Source of the DNA: Lonicera japonica
Taxonomy: Eukaryota; Streptophyta; Magnoliopsida; Dipsacales; Caprifoliaceae
Direction of reading: 5' to 3'
Length of the DNA stretch: 64,000 nucleotides
Assembly: GCA_021464415.1 (NCBI GenBank)
Contig: CM038464.1
Span: 54,053,328-54,117,327 of the forward strand
Positions 1 through 9,494 of the stretch are shown piece after piece (the first letter of the stretch is position 1; every line of letters starts with the position of its first letter). A model generated the notes under the pieces. It did not search any database, was not told the origin of the DNA, and saw only the letters and a program-made list of their open reading frames with translations. The position numbers and the translations under genes were made by a program.

Positions 1-830
1 TTTAGTAACATAATACTGACTTAAAAGTGACTTAACACTAATAAAATATAATTTTGCACCTGCTTATAATATACATACCTACCACACAATTTCATCAATC
101 AATCCAATTAACAAAGCAATGCATTTTTCAGCTAGAGTTTTATCATTCAAAAATCCAAATCAATACAACCAATGTATTATACCATTCTAATGTTCAACTC
201 AATAATCCATGAAAACAATTACAAGCAAATCAACACAATGGAAAAAGAAACAAAAATAAAGCCTCCAAGAATGAATACAATGATCTCTCTCCAATGTAAC
301 AATGTAGCGTTCCCTTTGTTCAAAAGCAATTGAAGAAAGAAACTCAAAATTCATGAAAAGTTGCATAACCAGAGAACCCACATCCTCTTAGATTTTTCAT
401 AACCTCAAATACTCTTATTCTCATTTCTAGCAGTCAACACCACTTTGATTCTGTTTTAAGTTACACTAAACAGCCAAAACAAAACCATGGTCCTCAATCT
501 TTGGGCCATGTTGAGCGATATTGTACTTTTGTGTATAGTAGAAAAGCATAATTAAGCATACAAAATCTGAATACACTAAGTTTTTGGTATCAATCAATGT
601 TGTGAGCTTGCCTGTGACTATTTTTCTTTCTCCATCTCAAGATTGTGACACAACTCTTTAGTTTTTGCACGCTCAACTTCCAACAACTGTTGTCTCTTGA
701 TCTCCCTTTCTACTTCAGTTGTCCTCTAACTGGTACACACATGCTAGTTATTTCTAACTAAAATTTGAAAATTTATATTTATTCCAAATAAAGATGAGAA
801 TAGATCAAAAGGTAAAACCTATCAAGTTTT
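1..830. other. AT-rich stretch, no gene seen
   Basis: I see no convincing coding block, terminal repeat or RNA gene here. It may be the 3' flank or last introns of the minus-strand exon series that begins at about 2140. A short block near 620-660 could be a further exon, but I cannot fix its splice sites. Confidence 0.4.
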
Positions 831-834
831 TGAA

Positions 835-2140
835 GTTTTGTTTCTTGTAAGTTGCCTCTGCCTCTTCTAAATACATTTGATGGCCATGTCTCGTAAGTAG
901 CTTCTTTTGCCTGCAAGCTATTTTCTTTTCTCCAAGTTTGGCCTTTTCTCTGTAAACAGGAATGTTCAACCATTAAACATAAACTAGCTCTTAAATAACT
1001 GGAACTAAAAAACAGATAATGAAACAACAAATTTATTGATTAAAAAAAAAACAAAATGTTAGAGATAAAAGTTAGTGCTTTGAAATTGAGATAGTACATA
1101 CAGGAAGAGAATGCCATCCTTGATTTGCTGGAGATGATTTTCATCCTTTTTGCATAGGCTGGATATGAAAAAAATAGTTTTAACAATATCGGTGAAAAAT
1201 ATAAATGAATTCTCATATAGACGTACTAAAAAAATATATATATATTGAATCATTGATTATGTTCACATATCAAATAATATAATGTTGAAACTTGATCTAT
1301 CAATGTTAGCGAGAAGTTATTACTGGCTAGAAAAGGAAGTTAGCGCCAATCACTGACATCATTAGATGATTCATAGAGTGCATGTTCTTTCTGGAAAAGG
1401 TCCATTTCCACTTCAGCCTCCTCAAGTTCCTAAGAATGCATTCAAGTAATTGATTTTGTCAAAAATATAAGGAAAAAATAATCCTACAATGATACGAAGG
1501 CTTACCACATCCTTTTGGTCAATTTTCTTTGCGAAAACATCGAAGTATGATCCCACATAAGTTAAACTAGCAAGGACCTGTCACAAATAATCAGATATTA
1601 AGTTGTAAATAAAGAATAATGATAAACTTTAAAGAGGTAACTAGCTAGCCTTGGCAGCGATGAAAAGATTTTCCATCTTTATCCGCTCGATCCCAAATGC
1701 ATCTGCTAGTGTCTCCCTGCTTCAGCTTCATTATTGTATTTAGGCATTTAGCTGCAAACAATGCCTTTCATTAATTCCTCAAACTAAATTGCCATCTATT
1801 TATACCATGAAATGAGATAATTGAAAATTTCACTAATTGAAATGGAGAAAAAATAGAGGACCGAGGGAAGAAGGTCACAAATCGGAGATACTGTTTAGAA
1901 ATGGAGAATGAATGAATCCAAAGGCTGCTAAGGTGAACTTTATGCCTTTTTTTTAATATAATCAAGCCCCAAAAGTGACTACTCTGTGTACACTCTTATT
2001 TGATAAAAGAAGAATCTATTTTGAACAAAAAAATTAGTAACAAATTCAGAATCATACTATTTATACTCACTGTCGATCTTGCGAAATAAATTAACTGGAT
2101 GGCTGACTCCTCTTCCTCTGTCTCTTCCTTGAAGCTTAAT
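835..2140 (-). CDS. Unrecognised spliced gene or gene fragment (coiled-coil-like)
   Basis: I do not recognise this gene. On the minus strand a series of short open blocks is bounded by plausible splice sites: 2140-2071 (acidic EETEEEE stretch, then AIQLIYFARST), 1716-1651 (ETLADAFGIERIKMENLF, with a GC donor), 1577-1506 (VLASLTYVGSYFDVFAKK), 1429-1358 (ELEEAEVEMDLFQKEHALYE), about 1160-1101 and 956-835. The 1577-1506 and 1429-1358 blocks are both exactly 72 nt and in the same phase, with GT donors and AG acceptors. The charged, heptad-like composition suggests a helical or coiled-coil protein. The last two blocks do not join cleanly in frame, so the gene may be partial or decayed. No start codon can be assigned. 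An upstream block near 2660-2560 (containing NPYGDAHKMLDEMLKTFAND) may belong to the same gene. It could also be a captured gene fragment in a transposon. Confidence 0.4.
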
Positions 2141-2189
2141 CTTGTGGTGGTGTATATTCAATCCAAATTGGCTATGAATTTTCATTTAG

Positions 2190-3530
2190 GTGCATCTGAA
2201 AATTGTAATAATTTTTTTTTTAAAGTTAGTACAAGTACTTATCTTTGACCTGCACAACTTGAAATAGTATTATTTTTTTTTTAAATCATACCAGGTTCAA
2301 TATATACTGCCAACCAAGGGTTCATTCAGGTCATTTCCTAGTTTTGCTTACCTCCGAGAAGCTAAAATTGTTTTAAATGTTATATTTTCTAATGTAACAA
2401 AGACCATTTTATTTTATTTTTAAAAAAAGAACATTTCAAGAAAAAAATTTTCTTTTCAATGATCAAAATACTAATTGTATGACAAGGAGCAGATAAGATC
2501 ACTTCAATATTGGAGCATACTTTGCCAGAATATGTCTAGGACTTTCCCATTCAATTACTTAAACTATAATGTAGAATAACATCTCTCTTAATGTCATTCG
2601 CAAATGTCTTTAACATTTCATCGAGCATCTTATGGGCATCACCATATGGGTTGAATACATAATGAAACAAAGCAGTGGAATTTGGTATTCAAATTCAAAA
2701 AGATTAAACGACAAGAATTAAACAGAGATTGTGTTAATTTTCACTACTTTAAGTGATGCTTTAACAATACTATTGGGGCAAGCAATATTATTATGGCAAA
2801 CAAATCACAAGAGAAATTGGGGTACTGATTACAATATTGTTCAATGTTAAGAAATCATCAACAACCACTTCAAACGAATTTGTCACTAGAATTGGAGTTT
2901 TCTCTCATTATTCACTTCCATTAAGTACCTGGTGCATCCCCTATAATGAATCAATCCACAAATCAGAACGTTGATTTCTTAAGCTCATAATAAATGAATA
3001 AACTATTGAAGTAAATTAAAGTACTAACAATAATAGCAAATTCAAAGCACTAATGAGCTAATCAAAGCTCATAATAAATAGATAAAGTACTTAATTATAT
3101 TCAAGTACAAATAGTAGGAAAACTCAAAGCACCACTGAGCTAATTGAAGTACCAATGAGCTAGGTCTCAATTGAAACCACACGGCAGTGACCAATCTCCG
3201 GCCGATTTATGCAGAATCCGCTGAATCCGGCGCCACGGACACTCCGAGCACTAGTTTCGCCTATTTATGGAGAATCCCTAGTATCCGCACATCCGCAAAA
3301 TGCTTGAGTTTCACCTTCGATTTTTCAGATCGACTGAATTCTAGCTATTGATTGAGACGAATGATTTGTACAATGTATATAAATTAATCAGAGAAAATGG
3401 TGGATTATAATCGATTTGAGAAGAGAGAGATAAGGTTAAGGTGTTCCAACATTGGGGAGAAAAAATGCTCATCGACATTTAGACGAGCTGCTTATTTCCT
3501 CTTCCTTTCTTTTCCTTTTTCTTTTTTTAA
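2190..3530. other. Intergenic or intronic, mostly featureless
   Basis: Mostly AT-rich. A possible minus-strand exon lies near 2660-2560. The segment 3180-3440 is less AT-rich and, read on the minus strand, begins with a pyrimidine-rich CTCTCTCTT tract, which could be the leader of the minus-strand gene. No firm element boundaries are visible apart from the start of the MULE at 3531. Confidence 0.3.
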
Positions 3531-6500
3531 GGGTGGTATTATTACCACCCCATAATTACTTACTTCCGCTCCCACTTAAAAAAAGAAGACAATTACTTAG
3601 TTTCACTCCCACTTTCTTTAGTTTTACTAACATTAGTTTTTACCTAATGGTTAATAATTAACCATTAACTCATTTCCACACCACCTCTTGCATAATTAAC
3701 TCATTTCATCTCATTCAATCCATTTCAAAAAATTTACTCCACCACATTGAATGCATTTCCCTCCAAATTTCTTGATCATTTTCAACCAATTTTTATTTCC
3801 ATATTGAGTTAAAACAATATTAGTTACCAAAATTTCACCAAAAACCCACAAAAACTCCATTGATGCAACACAAAAAACCTAGGTTATAGAGAAAAGAGAA
3901 ATGGAGATTGACAAAGTAGAAAAACCTAATGAAGGAGAGGTATGTTTGTTTTTATAATGTTTATTTTTTGTTTAGTTATTATGAAAAAAAATATTTATAC
4001 CAACAGATCGAATTATAGCATTATAACAGGTTACCTCGGTTACGGGGGACCGAAATTATAGCACTTGTTCGGTTTTCGGTGACCGAATGTGTAATATGAA
4101 GACGTAAAGGAGAATGATATTTCGGTTCTACAGAACCGATATTTATCATTTTTCTCGGTCCTTAATGGTCGAATATATTCCTATTACTCGGCTCTTAGGA
4201 GCCGAGATAGTGAAATTTTTTTTAAAAAGTTATGTTATTCTCTAAGTACCTCAGTCCTTAAGAACTGACATTTATGTATTAACTTGTTCACCAGACCTAG
4301 TTAAGATTATATACTCTTTTTTGCCAATCAAAATCGAATATAAGTCATGTGAAAATTTACTATATTTTTTTATGTGCAGGATGTGTGTTCTCTTGATTCT
4401 ACGGTATGGAGAGATTGTTCATTTATTCAAGCAATTGATTTCACTTCAATTGCAGGAATATCCCAAAATCCAAAATGTGTTAACACGTTTAACGAGTTAG
4501 AGCCTCCGAATTCAATCAAAAATAATATTGATGGTGTGTGATGGCCAAAGTTCCGAGGATACGATTATAGCTGTGCCTCTTGATTCATATTTTAATAGCA
4601 TTGATTGTAATCTTGATAATGGTGAAAGTCGTCTTGACCCCAATGGCCATTGTGAACAACCTTATGAGCTTCAACCTGATGATGATTGTTTATTTGATCT
4701 CCCTTGCCAATCTCTCTCGATGGTGGGTAGCAATCTGAGTCATACGACGAATAATGTCAAAGAAATTAAAATTGATGTGACTCCAGTATTTACAACCGAT
4801 GAAGTAAGTACAAGTGAAGTTATATATTGTCATATGATTTGGAGATTTGGATTGAGTTAATTTATTGTGTATAATGTATGTTTTGTAGGTATTTACTTCT
4901 CGATATAATTTAGTTGATTGGTGCTAAAGTCAAGGAAGAGGCATCCGAACTATTGTTGTTACATTGAAATCCGACAAAGGAAATGGTACGAGGAGGCGAC
5001 CAAGGCTATTATTGGGTTGTGAAAGAGGCGGGATACACCGTAAAAAGAAAGAAAATCTGAACAAAAGAGAATGTGCTTCAAGAAAGTGCAATTGCCCGTT
5101 TAAACTTCGGGGTGTGAATATTGGTGGAGATAATTGGAAGATAGAAGTGAAATGTGGTATTCATAATCATGAGTTACCCAAAACCTTGGTGGGGCATCCG
5201 TATGCCGGAAGATTAAGCAAAGAAGAGAAGATAATTGTTGTGGACATGAGTCTTACCGGAGTTAAACCAAAAGAGATTCTTAATGCAATTAAGCGACGTC
5301 ACAAAGAGAATGCGTCCATCATGAAGACGATTTATAATGTGAAGTCTAATATGAGAACACATGCCATGGAAGGAAGAAGTGCGATGCAACAATTATTTAA
5401 AGTTCTCATTGAAAAGCATTATGTTTATTGGCATAGGAGTAACGAAACAACGGATGAGATCTTGGACCTTTTTTGGGCGCATCCCGAGAGCATTTTATTG
5501 GCGAAGTGTTTTCCTTCGCTTGTGATTGTCGATTGCACGTACAAAACCAACCGATATAAAATGCCATTGTTTGCTATGGTAGGAATTACGTCAACGGAAA
5601 AAACATTTTCTATCGCTCATTGTTTTATGCATAAGGAAGTGGAGGATAATTACCAATGGGCTCTTTCAAAATTGAAGATGTTATATGCGCCCCATGACAT
5701 ACCGAATGTATTTGTGACGGATAAAGAAAATGCCTGTATTAATGCCATCCGTATTATTTTTCCAGAATCTCACCGAATGTTATGCACATTCCATATTTCA
5801 AAATGCGTGCAACAACATTGTAAATCGAATTTTACAAGTAACTCTATTTGGGATAAGTTTATTCAATCATGGACTAATCTTACACGAGCGACATCAGAAA
5901 TAGAGTTCTACAAAGGATGGGAGGAATTTAAAACGGATTGGTCTTGTTTTCCGAAGTGTGTTGAATACTTAGCAAATAAGTGGTTCCAACATAGAGAGCA
6001 TTTTGTACTCGCATGGACTAACAGAATAAAGCACCGTGGCAATAACACTACGAATAGAGCCGAAGGGTCACATGGCAAGTTGAAGGCTCACCTAGACTCG
6101 AGTCAAGGTAGTTTTCCCATAGTGTTTGGGGCGATGGACAATATGTTGAACAACCAGCTTACTGAAATTAAAGCTAGTTTTGAGAATAGTCTTGGATCGA
6201 CAAAATTGTTTCACAATGGAATGCCATATCGAGAGCTCATGGGGAGAATTTTCCATTTAGCTTTAGACTTGATCAGGACAGAAAGTGATAGGTCCATTGA
6301 GGATGTTGGCCTAGATCCATCGAAGTGTGATCATGTGCTTCGAGCGGTTTATGGGTTACCGTGCGCACACAAATTGTTAGAGTATCGTCGTGAAAATCGG
6401 CGTATACCCTTGGAGGCTGTTGATCAACATTGGGGAAAGCTCACCGTTTTGCCAAATAGTGAAACTTACAAAGATGTTGATAGTACGGTCGAAATGATTT

Positions 6501-6663
6501 CATTCAAGAAATTCTACGAGAATTCAACAAATGACCAAAAGAAAACTCTTTTAAGAAAACTAAAGGATCTTGCGACTCCAACAACGATATCGCTTAAAGA
6601 GCCAACTCCCGTTGTTCCCAAGGGTAGACCGCGTGGTAGTAAGCAAAAAATATCTCGAAAGGA
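3531..6663 (+). repeat. Left inverted arm of the MULE
   Basis: Matches the reverse complement of 10244-13388 base by base with scattered differences, through TIR, subterminal palindromes, transposase exons and introns. Similarity stops abruptly inside the codons for SRK(D/E) near 6663, where the left copy continues into the PMD fragment and the right copy continues into the OTU tail. The sharp break marks the original rearrangement junction. Confidence 0.85.
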
Positions 6664-6673
6664 TATATTTTGA
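3901..6673 (+). pseudogene. MULE transposase, left copy (FAR1-like N-terminus, MULE catalytic core), broken
   Basis: A short first exon (3901-3939, MEIDKVEKPNEGE) is followed by a GTATGT donor, an exon from 4380 to about 4804, a GTAAGT donor, and a long exon from about 4889. The long open part (4964-6673) has a FAR1-type zinc-binding segment (RKCNCPFKLRG, then CGIHNHELPKTL), followed by the MULE core with PSLVIVDCTYKTNRYKMPLF, the FVTDKENACINAI segment and RMLCTFHISKCVQQHC. Lesions: an extra base in GGTGTGTGATGG near 4535 shifts the frame, and TGGTGCTAAAGT at 4920 puts a stop where the right copy has CAA. The C-terminal zinc/SWIM region is atypical (GLPCAHKLLEYRR). The protein ends 3-4 residues after the arm junction, losing the OTU domain kept by the right copy. 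It would act in the nucleus to cut at the TIRs. Confidence 0.85.
4015..4265. repeat. Subterminal palindromic repeats (CGGTT...AACCG family), left
   Basis: A cluster of short imperfect palindromes of the form TCGGTT-N-AACCGA: for example ACCTCGGTTACGGGGGACCG, TCGGTTCTACAGAACCGA, and TCGGCTCTTAGGAGCCGA. They lie in the first intron of the left transposase. The same units recur at 12640-12900, in the central satellite, and in the relative at 32678-34797. Subterminal repeats of this kind often bind transposase. Confidence 0.75.
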
Positions 6674-6925
6674 TGAGTTGGATAAGTGTGCGAGAGGATA
6701 TATTTTGTTCTTGTTATGGTGTGTTGTTCTCCCTGATAAAACAAAGAGCAAGATATCCTTATACTATTTGGCTTGTTTGAGAGATTTGGCCAAGGTTAGT
6801 CAAATAGGATGGGGTATGGCAATACTTGCACACCTATATCGTCAATTAGGACAAGCGTCGAGATCTAAGGCAAGATGGATTTCTGGATGCCAAACTCTTC
6901 TTGTGGTACACCTCTTGTCTTCAAC

Positions 6926-6964
<39 letters not shown>

Positions 6965-7991
6965 GATGATGATGATGATGTTGGTGAACTTGAAATATCA
7001 CAGGGTTGGATTTACAAGCACTTTTATGATTTTCTACGCGTGAATCCTAATACGGAGTATACAGAGACACAACCACGGATGTGTAGGTGGAAACCCCAAG
7101 CAATTGCAAAAGCTGATGCTGCCACAGCCCTTATCGCCTTAAGGGAGAGACTTGATGATTTGACTGAGATGGACGTAAGTCGTAGGCAACAATTTTTAGA
7201 ATTTTGTACTTTTAGTTTTTAAAATTACTAGTTAATTTCAAGTCATCTTTTTAACAGGTATGTTGGGATCCTTATAAAGAGCATAGAGCTACACGCCATT
7301 GTTAGAAATTTCATACTTCTGTGGCTTGCTTGTATCTTTTGATGTTGCCGAGCCTTACTATCCGGACCGCATTCTTAGACAATTCGGGAGAGTACAAACA
7401 ATTCCCATGATGCCGGTTGTTAAGCCGTTAAAGTCAACTAAAGGAAAGAAAAACCCAATCTTTCAATGTGGTATATGTCAATCGCCATCAACAAAGGAAT
7501 TGGAGTAATCACATTCTTAATCCGACCCAACGCTCGATACCAGTGACATATTCTTGGGAGTGTAAGAGTAATTATATGGAATGGTTTTTAAAAGTCACTC
7601 ATCCTTACGTACAAGTCCCGACCCTAAGAAAAACACCGCGAAAGGCACGTGAGGAATAATGTATCGCAAATGATAAGTTGGTAAGCATTTTAATCATATT
7701 TTCATTCAATGTTGAATAAATTATATAGTATAGGTACTCCAGCTACTAAGTTGTAAATGCTAAATTATTATGCAGCAAGTTGAAGTTAAAAAGGTAATAT
7801 CAATGCTATATGAAGCGTTCCATGGTGACGAGGCAGAGGATATCTCTATTGTTGCACGTAACGCCTATGACATACTTTTGAATGCAATGAAGGCAACGGC
7901 ACCAGAGAAAGCCCAAGAGACATCAGGAACCACAAGACCTCTACCAAAAGACAAAGGGAACACATATGTGACTAGGAGAAGGAAGAATTAA
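6664..7991 (+). pseudogene. Plant mobile domain (PMD) gene fragment carried by the MULE
   Basis: Directly after the arm junction an open stretch reads RGYILFLLWCVVLPDKTKSK, then YYLACLRDLAKVSQIGWGMA and LAHLYRQLGQASRSKARWI, a recognisable PMD (aminotransferase-like/serine-threonine phosphatase 7 long-form homologue) pattern. It continues through a trinucleotide repeat, then EISQGWIYKHFYDFLRVNPN and a domain end at about 7170 (LRERLDDLTEMD, GTAAGT donor). Acceptor TTTAACAG at 7258 leads to VCWDPYKEHRATRHC and later PYYPDRILRQFGRVQTIPM. Frames change several times, and the segment 7770-7991 (QVEVKKVISMLYEAFHGDEA, lysine-rich end) may be its last exon. PMD proteins occur both as host genes involved in silencing and inside plant transposons. 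Here it is clearly element cargo and broken. Confidence 0.75.
6925..6980 (+). repeat. (ATT)n-(ATG)n trinucleotide repeat inside the PMD fragment
   Basis: About 13 ATT units followed by about six ATG/GAT units. In one frame it reads as a run of tyrosines then aspartates, in another as isoleucines then methionines. The run separates two parts of the PMD homology and probably expanded from a short codon run. Confidence 0.9.
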
Positions 7992-8037
7992 CTTTTTGGA
8001 TTTGGAGATATTATCAACTTGTATTAGAATTCTGTGA

Positions 8038-8500
8038 ACTTATTTAATTTTTGCTAATTATTAAACTTAACTATGTAGTTTTTTGGTTGATGGTTATCAT
8101 CTATTTGCTAATTGTTAGTTTAGGTTGATGGATACCATCTTTTTGGTTTGGTTGATGGATATCGGTTGTATATTATGTACTTGTTTTAGTATATATAGCA
8201 AGGAGTTGGATATTATGTACTTGTTTTGGTTATATATCGCAAGGAGTTGGATATTATGAACTTGTTTTGGTTACATATCCCATGATGTTGGACCTTACAT
8301 TAGCCTTTAACTTGTTTAATTTTTGGTAATTGTTAAACTTAACTATATAGTTTTTTGTTGATGGATATCATCTTTTTGCTAATTGTTAGTTTAGGTTGAT
8401 GGATACCATCTTTTTGGTTTGGTTGATAGATATCAGTTGGATATTATATACTTATTTTAGTAATATATGACAAGGAGTTGGATATTCTGGTTCATATTTT
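8038..8500. repeat. Tandem duplication, period about 273 bp
   Basis: The segment beginning CTTATTTAATTTTTGCTAAT at 8038 is repeated from about 8311 with a few changes. Both copies contain TTGATGGATACCATCTTTTT and end in AAGGAGTTGGATATT. Within the first copy the AAGGAGTTGGATATTATG unit is itself repeated (about 65 bp apart). Lies between the PMD fragment and the palindromic satellite. Confidence 0.7.
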
Positions 8501-9235
8501 AGCACTCAGTTGGTAAAATATGAACTCTAACAACTGAGGTTTATAAATAATTTCGGTTCCTTATAATCGAGGTTCCTTACAACTTTCTTCTCTCGGTCTT
8601 TTTGGGACGAGGTATTATGGTTCATAATTGTTAGCTCTCGGTTACTAACCTCGGCCTTACACAACCGAGATTTATGAATAATTTCGGTTCCTTATGACCA
8701 AGATTTTTTAAATTCCTCGGTCTACTTAGACGACGTATTCTGGTTCATTTTCATAGCTCCCGGTTACTAACCTCGGCCTCACACAACCGAGGTTTATGAA
8801 TAATTTTGGTTCCTTATGACCGAGGTTTATCAAATTCCTCGGTCTCCTTGGACCGAGGTATTCTGGTTCATTTTGATAGCTCTCGGCTACTAACCTCGGC
8901 CTCACACGACCGAGGTTTATGAATAAGTTCGGTTCCTTATGACCGAGGTTTCTCAAATTCCTCGGTCTCTTTGGACCGAGATATTCTGGTTCATTTTGAT
9001 AGCTCTCGGTTACTAACCTCGGCCTCAGACAACCGAGATTTTTGAATAATTGAGGTTCCTTATGACCGAGGTTTCTTGAATGTCTCGGTCTCCTTGGACG
9101 AGGTAGTCTGGTTCGTTTTGATAGCTCTCGGTTACTAACCTCAGCCTCATACAACCTAGGTTTATGTGTAATTTCGGTTCCATTTGACCGAGGTTGCTAA
9201 AATTACTCGGTCTCATTGGACCGAGGTAGTCTGTA
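8490..9235. repeat. Palindrome-rich tandem satellite, monomer about 125 bp
   Basis: About six head-to-tail copies of a ~125-bp unit containing, in order, CTCGGTTACTAACCTCGG, CACACAACCGAGGTTTATGA, TTCGGTTCCTTATGACCGAG and CTCGGTCTCCTTGGACCGAG. Each block is a small inverted repeat, so every monomer could fold into three or four hairpins. The long minus-strand open frame across it (8726-9154) is only translated repeat. The same CGGT...ACCG modules flank both transposase copies, so this looks like an amplified internal array of the element's own binding-type repeats. Confidence 0.85.
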
Positions 9236-9494
9236 AGTTAATCAAATTTCTCAAAAAATTGAATTTAATCAAATTGCTCAAAGAAATCGAATTTACTCAA
9301 ACTACTAAAAGTTGTTGTCATTCATATACAAAAAATTACATGTTTACAATTCATGAAAAGCAAAAAATTACAAAACCAAGTGAACATCAAATAACCACAT
9401 GTAATGACAAACACTTTATATGCGACATATTTTGCATATTCGCATCAAAAAAAGAACAAAAAAATATTATACAATAGACTTACCAATCACTTAA

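Noticed and set aside
6875..7000. Tyr/Asp homopolymer as a protein feature
   Set aside because: It reflects a microsatellite; the frame around it is broken, so I do not claim a real poly-Tyr or poly-Asp tract in an expressed protein.
8726..9216. Long minus-strand open frame with RPRLVTESYQNEPEYLGPRR repeats
   Set aside because: It is the translation of the ~125-bp palindromic satellite; its period equals the DNA repeat and there is no start context or homology.
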